In this document: one piece after another, positions 1 through 6,097 of the stretch
How positions within the stretch are numbered: position 1 is the stretch's first letter
How the letters are laid out: each line of letters opens with the position of its first letter
DNA from: Ignavibacteriota bacterium
Lineage (GTDB): Bacteria > Bacteroidota > Ignavibacteria > Tepidaquicellales > Tepidaquicellaceae
Direction: 5' to 3'
Length of the DNA stretch: 6,097 nucleotides
Assembly (NCBI GenBank): GCA_003158365.1
Contig: PMIW01000144.1
Span: 1 to 6,097, forward strand
Translations under genes and position numbers: made by a program
The notes under the pieces: generated by a model
What the model saw: only the letters and a program-made list of their open reading frames with translations
What the model was told of the DNA's origin: nothing
Databases searched by the model: none

Positions 1-1361
1 ATGAGTTAGATAAATATATAATCGGGCAGGATAATGCCAAGAAATCCGTAGCTATAGCTTTGAGAAACAGATGGCGCAGACAGCAGGTATCCGAGGCAAT
101 GAGAGATGAAATAATGCCTAATAACATTATTATGATTGGTCCGACCGGGGTAGGAAAGACTGAAATTGCAAGAAGAATATCGAAATTGGCCAATGCACCG
201 TTTGTAAAGGTTGAGGCTTCCAAATTTACTGAAGTTGGCTATGTAGGCAGGGATGTTGAATCGATGATAAGGGAACTGATGGATTTATCCGTTAATATTG
301 TCAAGCAGGAGAAAACAAAGGAAGTTCAGAAGAAGGCAGAAGACAATACGATGGAAAGAATACTCGATATTTTGTTACCTCCTATAAAAAAGAAAAACGG
401 CATACCGAGTCCGGATACCGAAAACCAGGTCGAGGGCGAAGAAGTGAAAATAGTTGTGGATGAAGCAGAACAAAATGCCAAGACAAGGGAAAAACTTTAT
501 AAGCAATTAATTGAAGGAAAATTAGATAACAGGATAATTGAGCTTGATTTATCGAGCGATAATTTTCCCATGCTCCAGGTACTGGGACCGATAGGACTGG
601 AAGAGATGGGATTGAATCTGCAGGATTTATTCGGAAACATTATGCCGAAAAAATCAAAAAAGAGAAAATTATCTGTTGCCGAGGCTAAGAAAATTTTAAC
701 ACAGGAAGAATCGCAGAAATTAATAGACATGGATAATGTGATTAAGGAAGCCGTGGACAAGGTACAAAATTCAGGAATAGTATTTATAGACGAAATAGAT
801 AAAATAACCAGCAACAGCGGAAGGCAATCGGGTCCTGATGTATCGAGAGAAGGTGTTCAGAGGGATTTACTGCCGATAGTAGAAGGTTCTACCGTGATAA
901 CAAAATACGGACCTGTAAAAACCGACCATATACTTTTTATAGCTTCAGGTGCTTTCCATATTTCAAAGCCGAGTGATTTGATACCCGAGTTGCAGGGAAG
1001 ATTTCCAATAAGAGTAGAGTTAAACAGTTTAAACGAGGAAGATTTTTATAAAATTCTCACTCAGCCAGAAAATGCACTAATAAAGCAATATATAGAACTC
1101 TTAAGGTCAGAAGGTGTAGAGCTGTTATTTAAAGATGATTCAATCCACGAGATCGCAAAGATAGCAGCTGAAGTAAACGAGCAGGTTGAAAACATCGGTG
1201 CAAGAAGACTGCATACAATAATTACAACATTGCTGGAAGATATTTTATTTGAAGTACCCGACAAGCAGAAAAAAGCAAGAATAGAAATAGATAAAAAACT
1301 TGTGAATGAAAAACTTTCAAAAATAGTTAAAAACCGTGATTTAAGCAGATACATATTATGA
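1..1361 (+). CDS. hslU: HslU (ClpY), ATPase subunit of the HslUV protease; 5' end cut by window edge
   Basis: HslU is the cytoplasmic AAA+ hexamer that unfolds substrates and threads them into the HslV peptidase. The reading frame is open from base 3 (ELDKYIIGQDNAKK), matching the family N-terminus, so the in-frame TTG at 60 is internal. By comparison with E. coli HslU about 11 residues are missing, giving roughly 463 aa against 443 in E. coli. In the visible 452 residues I see Walker A GPTGVGKT (46-53), the pore loop GYVG (79-82), a lysine/glutamate-rich intermediate (I) domain at about 105-240 that is somewhat long, Walker B IVFIDEID (259-266), a sensor-1 region ASGAF (~314-318), the arginine finger in LQGRF (R333), and sensor 2 in GARRLHT (~399-405). 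The C-terminal tail LSRYIL, which docks into HslV and activates it, is intact. All key residues are present, so the enzyme should be active. hslV is expected just upstream. The stop overlaps the next start (ATGA). Confidence 0.97.
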   Translation, partial: ELDKYIIGQDNAKKSVAIALRNRWRRQQVSEAMRDEIMPNNIIMIGPTGVGKTEIARRISKLANAPFVKVEASKFTEVGYVGRDVESMIRELMDLSVNIVKQEKTKEVQKKAEDNTMERILDILLPPIKKKNGIPSPDTENQVEGEEVKIVVDEAEQNAKTREKLYKQLIEGKLDNRIIELDLSSDNFPMLQVLGPIGLEEMGLNLQDLFGNIMPKKSKKRKLSVAEAKKILTQEESQKLIDMDNVIKEAVDKVQNSGIVFIDEIDKITSNSGRQSGPDVSREGVQRDLLPIVEGSTVITKYGPVKTDHILFIASGAFHISKPSDLIPELQGRFPIRVELNSLNEEDFYKILTQPENALIKQYIELLRSEGVELLFKDDSIHEIAKIAAEVNEQVENIGARRLHTIITTLLEDILFEVPDKQKKARIEIDKKLVNEKLSKIVKNRDLSRYIL

Positions 1362-2071
1362 AAAATTTAAAATTAGTTTTTCTACTGGTATTATTAACCG
1401 GATTTTTATCGGCTCAGACAAAAGACAGGGAAAAGCCGCATCCATATGTTGGTGCAGGGTATTCACTGATTATTTTCACAAATTCTGCTGTAAGCGACAT
1501 TTATCCTGTAGTTAATCTGAATACATCATCATTTTTGAGTGAGATAAATGTCAGTGCAGGATATAAACTTAATAAAAATATTGCATTAGAATTTAATCCT
1601 GCGTTTGTTTTTGCGTCTTCGAATAACAACAAAGGATTTAATTTTAATGATGGAGTGAATAACTATTATTACCTGCCAAATAAAGCGACATTGTTTACTC
1701 TGCCTTTAAATATGAAAATGAAAATATTTCCTTTTGCAAAACCGACATTTTCGTTTGTAAATAACATATTCCTGGCTATAGGCGGGGGACCGATATTTAT
1801 CAGTGAACAGTATGATAATGCTGTTTATGAATCTCAAAATTACAATGTAGGTAATGTTTTGAAATTTGATACTTATTCGAACAGTTTCTGGAGATACAAC
1901 GCAACAATATCGGGCGGGTATGATTATGCAGGTGCAATAGGACTGGGTTTTGAATTTACTTACAGAATTGTACCATTGGCTATACACGGCAACCAGCCTT
2001 TAATTTCATCGTTAGCAAGCAATTTTAACAGCATAAACCTGAGTGTAAAAGCAAGCATAGGATTCTGGTAG
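1358..2071 (+). CDS. Secreted outer-membrane beta-barrel protein of unknown function
   Basis: This is a 237-aa protein. Residues 1-19 form a Sec signal peptide: a lysine-containing start, the hydrophobic stretch LVFLLVLLTGFL, and likely cleavage after LSA-19 before Q20. There is no lipobox cysteine. The mature part alternates hydrophobic and polar residues, is rich in aromatic and Asn/Ser/Gly residues (for example YVGAGYSLIIF, INVSAGYKL, ALEFNPAFVF, TISGGYDYAGAIGLGFEFTYRI), and ends in INLSVKASIGFW. A final strand with a terminal aromatic residue fits the C-terminal signal recognised by the BAM complex. I infer a barrel of about 8-10 strands in the outer membrane, similar in general style to OmpW/OprF-like or PorT-like porin families; I do not recognise the specific family or a ligand. 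The start ATG lies inside the end of hslU (ATGA overlap) and has no Shine-Dalgarno sequence, so translation is probably coupled to hslU. Secretion and barrel fold are likely; function is unknown. Confidence 0.85.
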   Translation: MKNLKLVFLLVLLTGFLSAQTKDREKPHPYVGAGYSLIIFTNSAVSDIYPVVNLNTSSFLSEINVSAGYKLNKNIALEFNPAFVFASSNNNKGFNFNDGVNNYYYLPNKATLFTLPLNMKMKIFPFAKPTFSFVNNIFLAIGGGPIFISEQYDNAVYESQNYNVGNVLKFDTYSNSFWRYNATISGGYDYAGAIGLGFEFTYRIVPLAIHGNQPLISSLASNFNSINLSVKASIGFW

Positions 2072-2107
2072 AAGCATTTGCCGGAGAGTTTCGGAGAGGT
2101 TATTTTT

Positions 2108-2141
2108 GTCGGGAGTCCCTAAAGAGCATGAGACTCCCGAC
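2108..2141. repeat. Perfect 10-bp palindrome in the gap between convergent genes
   Basis: GTCGGGAGTC at 2108-2117 pairs perfectly with GACTCCCGAC at 2132-2141 across a 14-base loop. It lies about 36 bp past the barrel gene stop and about 34 bp past the doxX-family stop, so it sits almost midway between converging genes. Neither strand has the T-run needed for a classical intrinsic terminator: a T5 run lies before the left arm on the + strand, which becomes an A-run after the hairpin on the - strand. It may still mark or protect both 3' ends, or be a copy of a dispersed palindromic repeat. Confidence 0.7.
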
Positions 2142-2175
2142 ACGAATGATAATTGTCTAAATATTTTTAATTAAT

Positions 2176-2580
2176 TCATTCCTTCAGTTTTGTTTCTTTT
2201 TTTCCCATTAAAAGATGGTCAATACTGAAATTCCCGGGACCTTTTGCTGAAATAAATAAAAACAGAAAACAATAAAGTATCGCCAGTTCTCCCATATTAA
2301 CAATCGGAAGTACTGCTTTGATACCGTGCACAGTCCAGTATGCATAAGCCATTTCACCGCTTGCTATGAATGCCGTCCAGCGTGTAAAAAGACCGAACAT
2401 TACCAGAAGTCCTCCCAGGAGTTCAACCGTACCGCCAATAATAATCGCAGTAGACATTGGTATCTCATGTCCTGAGGGCGGAAAATTGAAAAATTTCTGT
2501 GAGCCGTGCCATAAAAAAAGAAATCCTGTGAAGATACGCAAGATATCATAGGTCTGAATTTCGTACTTTGACATGAACAT
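2176..2580 (-). CDS. DoxX family integral membrane protein
   Basis: This is a 134-aa four-helix inner-membrane protein. Predicted membrane segments are about residues 11-31 (ILRIFTGFLFLWHGSQKFF), 44-65 (IIIGGTVELLGGLLVMFGLF), 67-86 and 96-112. Family marks are the HGxxKF motif after helix 1, the GGTxELLGGLL motif with a buried Glu53 in helix 2, and the C-terminal GPGNFSIDHLL segment. DoxX-like proteins are linked to quinone or thiosulfate oxidation in some archaea and to redox stress in mycobacteria, but most bacterial members have no known substrate. The start at 2580 is favoured because AAGGAG stands eight bases before it; the second Met (residue 3) would be too far away. It follows the DHFR-like gene on the same strand after 58 bp with no visible terminator, so co-transcription is likely. 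Family is confident; function is not. Confidence 0.9.
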   Translation of the reverse strand: MFMSKYEIQTYDILRIFTGFLFLWHGSQKFFNFPPSGHEIPMSTAIIIGGTVELLGGLLVMFGLFTRWTAFIASGEMAYAYWTVHGIKAVLPIVNMGELAILYCFLFLFISAKGPGNFSIDHLLMGKKETKLKE

Positions 2581-2588
2581 TTTTCTTT

Positions 2589-2594
2589 CTCCTT
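2589..2594 (-). promoter_or_regulatory. Shine-Dalgarno site of the doxX-family gene
   Basis: On the - strand, AAGGAG is followed by an eight-base spacer and then ATG at 2580. It fixes the start at the first rather than the third codon. It is the only clear Shine-Dalgarno site in the window; the other visible starts have AT-rich leaders without one. Confidence 0.75.
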
Positions 2595-2638
2595 AAATTT
2601 GATTCATTAAATATTACGTATATACCTGATAAATTATT

Positions 2639-3196
2639 TTATTTAATCTGACTGTAACAAATTAAAACATTTCCCGATTTAAATGCTCTTGTATTTAATA
2701 GTTTTAATTTTAGTCTTTCTTTAATTCCATTGAAAATTGTTTTCCCATTTCCAATTGCGACAGGATTTAGTATAATCCGAAACTCATCAATTAAATTATT
2801 TTCTATCAACTCTAAAGATAAATCAGAGCTGCCGAAAATTGCCATGTTTTTACCCGGCTGCTTTTTCAAATTTTTTATTTCTCCGGTGAGATTTTCTTTT
2901 ATAAGACGTGTATTATTCCATACGGCTTTATTTAGCGTCCGTGAAAATACAATCTTGGGTATATCATTCATTAGTTTTGCAATAACATGGTCATCATTTA
3001 ATGCGGCAGGGGTCGGCCAGTAGCTTTCCATAAGTTCGTATGTTACGCGTCCGAATATCAGTAAATCCACAGAATTAAGGAATTCTTCAGCCATACTGTT
3101 AAATTCATCATCCACATTATGCCAGTCAATTTCTCTGTTTGGACCTTCAAAGAAACCGTCGATTGTTACCGCATTCTGAAATATTAGTTTTCTCAT
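2639..3196 (-). CDS. Dihydrofolate reductase family protein (RibD C-terminal domain-like)
   Basis: This is a 185-aa cytoplasmic single-domain protein with the fold shared by dihydrofolate reductase and the C-terminal reductase domain of RibD; it resembles the YyaP/YwjB type. Visible marks are TIDGFFEGP (11-19), where true RibD-C/DHFR proteins have the substrate-side loop, DLLIFGRVTYELMESYW (44-60), KIVFSRTL (81-88), and IFGSSDLSLELIENNLIDEFR (120-140) followed by NPVAIGNGKTIF (144-155). The last two are the usual NADPH-side glycine motif and the conserved end of the domain. It lacks a deaminase domain, so it is not a full RibD, and it is unlikely to be the housekeeping FolA. The substrate is unknown; an NADPH-dependent reductase is the reasonable inference. 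The ATG at 3196 has only a weak AGGA two bases away. It appears to lead a two-gene unit with the DoxX-family gene. Confidence 0.9.
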   Translation of the reverse strand: MRKLIFQNAVTIDGFFEGPNREIDWHNVDDEFNSMAEEFLNSVDLLIFGRVTYELMESYWPTPAALNDDHVIAKLMNDIPKIVFSRTLNKAVWNNTRLIKENLTGEIKNLKKQPGKNMAIFGSSDLSLELIENNLIDEFRIILNPVAIGNGKTIFNGIKERLKLKLLNTRAFKSGNVLICYSQIK

Positions 3197-3418
3197 AATC
3201 CTATATAGTTTAAAATTTTGTAAAAAAAATGTACAATAATTACTTAGCAGTTACTTTGTTAATAACCATTTTATCACGTTTAATGTTCTTAGAAAATGTT
3301 AAATGTTAAATGGTAATTAGCAAAACATTTTGATTTAAAAAGTGAGATGTTAAAAAAAACGTTCCCAAGCAGGAGCTTGGGAACGAGCAATTATTTAGTA
3401 TATTTTATTATGATTATA
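3197..3418. other. AT-rich intergenic region between two same-strand units
   Basis: These 222 bp carry no credible gene. The part from about 3352 to 3385 is the terminator of the acyl-CoA dehydrogenase cluster. The rest must hold the promoter of the DHFR-like gene: on the - strand there is a TTGTAC at 3236-3231 and a TATATA just before the gene, but their spacing is poor and I do not call a promoter. Two 12-base arms, TAATAACCATTT (3260-3271) and AAATGGTAATTA (3308-3319), are inverted repeats matching at 11 of 12 positions, and ATGTTAA is repeated in tandem near 3296-3309. Confidence 0.5.
3352..3385 (-). terminator. Intrinsic terminator of the thiolase-hbd-acyl-CoA dehydrogenase cluster, made from a palindromic repeat
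   Basis: Arms CGTTCCCAAGC (3360-3370) and GCTTGGGAACG (3375-3385) form a perfect 11-bp stem with a four-base loop. On the - strand the stem is followed directly by eight T residues (A-run at 3352-3359 on the + strand). It begins 33 bp after the stop of the acyl-CoA dehydrogenase gene and separates this cluster from the DHFR-like gene downstream. The geometry is that of a strong Rho-independent terminator. The GTTCCCAAGC...GCTTGGGAAC core is one I recall as a dispersed palindromic repeat in many bacterial genomes; that part is from memory. Confidence 0.88.
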
Positions 3419-4558
3419 CTATTTCAGAATTTCTCTTGCAATAACAATTTTTTGAATTTCGCTTGTGCCTTCGTATATTTCGGTTATTTTTGCATCGCGT
3501 AAATAGCGTTCTACCAGGTATTCACGGACATAACCGTAACCACCGTGGACCTGAATTGCTTCGAGTGCATTATTAACAGCAACTTTACTTGCAAAGAGTT
3601 TTGCCTGGGCGGCTTCTTTTACGAATTTTTCATTTGCATCTTTTTTCAAAGCTGCTCTAAAAATCAATAACCTTGCGGATTCAGTATTTACTGCCATATC
3701 GGCAAGCTTAAACTGAATAGCCTGAAGGTTAGAAATAGGGGAATTAAAGGCTTTTCTTTCCTTTGAATATTTAACGGAAGCTTCGAGCGAAGCCTGTGCA
3801 ATGCCAAGAGCCTGAGCGGCAATTCCAATACGCCCGCCGTTAAGGGTTTCCATGGCAATTTTAAAACCGAGGCCTTCTTCTCCGAGAATATTTTCTTTCG
3901 GGACTATACAATTATTTAAGCCAATCGAGCAAGTATCGGAACTTCTTATTCCGAGTTTATCTTCTTTTTTACCGACTTCGAATCCGGGAAATGTTTGTTC
4001 AACAATAAAAGTAGAAATTCCTTTATAACCCTTGGATTTATCTGTCATTGCCTGAATAAGGTAGAAATCTGCCTTAGTACCGTTGGTAATCCAGTTTTTC
4101 ATTCCGTTTAATACGTAGTGGTCGCCTTTGAGTTCAGCAACAGTTCTCTGCTGGGTTGCATCGCTTCCGGCTTCGGGTTCTGAAAGGCAGAATGCACCGA
4201 GTTTTTGACCCATAGCAAGAGGTCTGAGATATTTTTCTTTTTGAGCGTCGGTACCCCATTTTTCTATGCCGTAACATACGAGAGAATTATTCACTGACAT
4301 AATCACTCCCACTGATGCATCAACTTTTGAAATTTCTTCCATAGCAATGACATAGCTTAATGTATCCATACCTGCTCCGCCCCAGTCGGGAGAGACCATC
4401 ATTCCCATGAAACCAAGTTCTCCGAGTTTCTTCACAATTTCAGCCGGAAATTCGGCTGAGATATCTCTATGTACGGATGATGGTGCGATTTCATTCTCTG
4501 CAAAATCTCTTGCTGTATCCCTTATATATTTATGTTCTTCCGTTAATTCAAAGTTCAT
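3419..4558 (-). CDS. Acyl-CoA dehydrogenase, short-chain (butyryl-CoA dehydrogenase-like)
   Basis: This is a complete 379-aa FAD enzyme that oxidises acyl-CoA to trans-2-enoyl-CoA, passing electrons to electron-transfer flavoprotein. The N-terminal helical domain (about 1-115) is followed by the beta domain with signature GAFCLSEPEAGSD (121-133) and the flavin-contacting KNWITNG (154-160), then the C-terminal helical domain with QVHGGYGYVREY (346-357). The catalytic base is Glu363 in IYEGTSEIQ, the position used by short- and medium-chain enzymes and butyryl-CoA dehydrogenase, unlike isovaleryl-CoA or long-chain enzymes where it sits elsewhere. Length equals that usual for Bcd/AcdA/MmgC-type enzymes. 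The gene starts 14 bp after the hbd stop, without a Shine-Dalgarno site, and is last in the cluster before a terminator. Chain-length preference and physiological direction cannot be fixed; isobutyryl- or 2-methylbutyryl-CoA are alternatives. Confidence 0.95.
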   Translation of the reverse strand: MNFELTEEHKYIRDTARDFAENEIAPSSVHRDISAEFPAEIVKKLGELGFMGMMVSPDWGGAGMDTLSYVIAMEEISKVDASVGVIMSVNNSLVCYGIEKWGTDAQKEKYLRPLAMGQKLGAFCLSEPEAGSDATQQRTVAELKGDHYVLNGMKNWITNGTKADFYLIQAMTDKSKGYKGISTFIVEQTFPGFEVGKKEDKLGIRSSDTCSIGLNNCIVPKENILGEEGLGFKIAMETLNGGRIGIAAQALGIAQASLEASVKYSKERKAFNSPISNLQAIQFKLADMAVNTESARLLIFRAALKKDANEKFVKEAAQAKLFASKVAVNNALEAIQVHGGYGYVREYLVERYLRDAKITEIYEGTSEIQKIVIAREILK

Positions 4559-4572
4559 TTGATTAGTTTATT

Positions 4573-5421
4573 TTAATATTTATAAAAACCTATTCCGGAT
4601 TTTCTGCCGAGATGACCTGCGGCTACCATTTTCTTGAGAAGAGGGCAGGGACGATATTTTGAATCTCCAAGCCCGTTATGTAGAACTTCAATAATGGACA
4701 GGCAAACATCAAGTCCAATGAAATCGGCAAGTGTTAGCGGACCCATCGGATGATTCATTCCGAGTTTCATAACTGTATCAATTGCGTCGGGAGATGCGAC
4801 ACCTTCCATCACACAGTAAATTGCCTCATTAATCATCGGCATTAAAATTCTGTTTGAAATAAAACCGGGATAATCCTGAACTTCAACAGGTACTTTGGAA
4901 AGTTTTTCGGAAGTTGATTTAATAATATCGTATACTTCCCGGCTTGTTGCCAGTCCGCGGATTATTTCCACGAGCTGCATCATCGGCACGGGATTCATAA
5001 AGTGCATGCCAATTACTTTTTCGGGTCTTTTGGTTACTGCTGCGATTTCCGTGATTGAGATTGAAGAAGTGTTGGATGCAAGAATGCACTCGGGTTTGCA
5101 CACGCCATCGAGTGTTTTGAAAATATTTTTTTTGATTTCGGGATTTTCAGTAGCGGCTTCTATTACCAAATCGGAATCTTTTGCAGATGTTAAATCAGTA
5201 GAAGTCTTAATTGAAGCCAGAATCTCTTTTTTCCTGTCTTCGGTGATAACATCTTTTTTAACCTGCCTGTCGAGGTTTTTTGAAATTGTTGCAAGACCCC
5301 TTTCAATGAATTCCTGTTTAATATCAACAAGTTTTACATCATAATTAAACTGGGCGAACGTATGGGCAATACCGTTGCCCATAGTCCCGGCACCTATAAC
5401 GGTAACGTTTTTGATTTCCAT
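4573..5421 (-). CDS. hbd: 3-hydroxybutyryl-CoA dehydrogenase (3-hydroxyacyl-CoA dehydrogenase)
   Basis: This is a complete 282-aa NAD(P)-dependent enzyme interconverting 3-hydroxyacyl-CoA and 3-oxoacyl-CoA, at the length of stand-alone Hbd/PaaH proteins rather than a fused FadB/FadJ. The Rossmann domain begins with VIGAGTMG (8-15) and has Asp33 at the end of the second strand, which favours NAD. Aligning by eye with the human enzyme gives catalytic and binding residues Ser119 (in SNTSS), His140 and Asn143 (HFMNP), Glu152 and Asn190 (PGFISNR), all present. The C-terminal helical domain carries NHPMGPLTLADFIGLD (223-238) and ends with GRKSGIGFYKY. It lies 25 bp after the thiolase gene and 14 bp before the acyl-CoA dehydrogenase gene, all on one strand, consistent with one operon. 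There is no Shine-Dalgarno site; the ATG at 5421 is chosen because the Rossmann strand begins at once. Confidence 0.95.
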   Translation of the reverse strand: MEIKNVTVIGAGTMGNGIAHTFAQFNYDVKLVDIKQEFIERGLATISKNLDRQVKKDVITEDRKKEILASIKTSTDLTSAKDSDLVIEAATENPEIKKNIFKTLDGVCKPECILASNTSSISITEIAAVTKRPEKVIGMHFMNPVPMMQLVEIIRGLATSREVYDIIKSTSEKLSKVPVEVQDYPGFISNRILMPMINEAIYCVMEGVASPDAIDTVMKLGMNHPMGPLTLADFIGLDVCLSIIEVLHNGLGDSKYRPCPLLKKMVAAGHLGRKSGIGFYKY

Positions 5422-5446
5422 AGATTTTTATTTTTTTAAAAAACTT

Positions 5447-6097
5447 TTACAGTCTTTCTACAATAACTGCACTTGCTTCTCCTCCGCCGATACACAGGGT
5501 AGCAAGACCTCTTTTTACATTCCTGTTTTTCAATGCATATAAAAGAGTTGTCAGAATTCTTGCACCGCTTGCGCCTATGGGATGTCCCAAAGCAATTGCT
5601 CCTCCGTTAACATTCACTTTTTCGGGATTCAAACCTGCGATTTCATTTACAGCCAGGCATTGCACTGAAAATGCTTCATTGGCTTCGATTAAATCTATAT
5701 CTTCCAGTTTCAGACCTGCTTTTTTAAGAATATTAATAATTGCAAATCCGGGAGCAGTTGTAAACCACTCGGGTTTTTGAGCGAATGAAATTTGCGAAAT
5801 AATTTTTGCGAGAGGTTTCAGGCTGAGTTCATCAGCTTTTTCTTTTGACATAATCACGAGTGCTGCTGCACCGTCATTAATTTTAGATGAATTAAAGGCA
5901 GTAACGGTGCCGTCTTTATCGAATGCAGGCTTTAGCTGCAGCCCTTTTTCATAATTAACTTTTGACGGTTCTTCGTCTATAGAAACAACAACTTCACCTT
6001 TTTTGGTTTTCAATTTTACTTCAACAATTTCTTCTTTGAAAGAACCTTTTTCAATAGCAGCGAGAGTTTTTTTATAGCTTTGAGTTGCAAATTCATC
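5447..6097 (-). CDS. Acetyl-CoA C-acetyltransferase (thiolase), C-terminal part; 5' end cut by window edge
   Basis: The frame is open to the window edge, starting DEFATQSYKKTLAAIEKG, the typical middle of thiolases, so the in-frame TTG at 6013 is internal. The 216 visible residues correspond to about residue 177 onward of a ~392-aa enzyme. Thiolases condense two acetyl-CoA or cleave 3-ketoacyl-CoA. Seen here are the covering motif NEAF (140-143, the Asn of the oxyanion site), GGAIALGHPIGASGAR with the catalytic His172, and CIGGGEASAVIVERL with the acid/base Cys202; their spacing (30 residues, then 14 to the end) matches the Zoogloea enzyme exactly. The nucleophilic Cys near residue 89 lies outside the window. 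It is the first visible gene of the thiolase/hbd/acyl-CoA dehydrogenase run. AtoB/ThlA-type (short-chain) is likely but a longer-chain FadA role is possible. Confidence 0.95.
   Translation of the reverse strand, partial: DEFATQSYKKTLAAIEKGSFKEEIVEVKLKTKKGEVVVSIDEEPSKVNYEKGLQLKPAFDKDGTVTAFNSSKINDGAAALVIMSKEKADELSLKPLAKIISQISFAQKPEWFTTAPGFAIINILKKAGLKLEDIDLIEANEAFSVQCLAVNEIAGLNPEKVNVNGGAIALGHPIGASGARILTTLLYALKNRNVKRGLATLCIGGGEASAVIVERL

Noticed and set aside
60..62. TTG as the start of the hslU gene
   Set aside because: The frame is open to base 3 and the upstream residues ELDKYIIGQDNAKKSVAIA match the conserved HslU N-terminus; the gene simply runs off the window.
497..814. 105-codon open frame on the - strand within hslU
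   Set aside because: It is antisense to the HslU I-domain, is of low complexity in Ser/Leu/Ile, and has no family features.
2082..2098. Direct repeat CGGAGAG twice, ten bases apart, just after the barrel gene
   Set aside because: Only seven bases long and two copies; too small to support a CRISPR, iteron or regulatory call.
3197..3350. Small RNA, tRNA or riboswitch in the gap before the DHFR-like gene
   Set aside because: The stretch is AT-rich with no stable GC stem, no tRNA-like motifs and no known riboswitch core that I can recognise.
4895..5344. 149-codon open frame on the + strand
   Set aside because: It is antisense to hbd, whose catalytic residues are all intact, and its translation has no recognisable motif; a shadow frame.
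6011..6013. TTG as the start of a short 188-aa thiolase
   Set aside because: In-frame codons continue to the window edge and encode conserved thiolase sequence (DEFATQSY...EEIVEV), so this is an internal leucine in a truncated view, not a pseudogene.

Overview
This window is AT-rich and densely coding. It looks like a piece of a chromosome from the Bacteroidetes/Chlorobi/Ignavibacteria (FCB) side of the bacterial tree. The support is indirect: low GC, a secreted outer-membrane barrel with a signal peptide ending in LSA|Q and a C-terminal aromatic residue, mostly absent Shine-Dalgarno sequences, and the mix of genes. I cannot name a genus. There is no mobile element gene, CRISPR array, rRNA or tRNA that I can support.

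Layout: (1) + strand, 1-2071: the 3' ~98% of hslU, the AAA+ unfoldase of the HslUV protease, overlapping by four bases (ATGA) with a gene for a small, unrecognised outer-membrane beta-barrel protein. (2) 2072-2175: a short convergent gap holding a perfect 10-bp palindrome. (3) - strand, 3196 down to 2176: a RibD-C/dihydrofolate-reductase-like protein followed by a DoxX-family membrane protein, probably one transcript. (4) 3197-3418: an AT-rich gap with a strong intrinsic terminator facing left, built from a GTTCCCAAGC-type palindrome. (5) - strand, 6097 down to 3419: a closely packed thiolase (cut by the window edge) / 3-hydroxyacyl-CoA dehydrogenase / acyl-CoA dehydrogenase cluster, ending at that terminator.

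How the genes work together: the three enzymes on the right cover three of the four steps of short-chain beta-oxidation, or of the reverse route from acetyl-CoA to butyryl-CoA. The enoyl-CoA hydratase and electron-transfer flavoprotein are not in this window. HslU would work with HslV, whose gene usually lies directly upstream and would then be just left of the window. The DHFR-like/DoxX pair suggests an auxiliary redox or stress function, but its substrate cannot be read from sequence.

Overall this is mostly ordinary housekeeping and catabolic sequence. The best leads are the two palindromes, which may belong to genome-wide repeat families, and the translational coupling of an uncharacterised barrel protein to hslU. 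I found no convincing new biological system.
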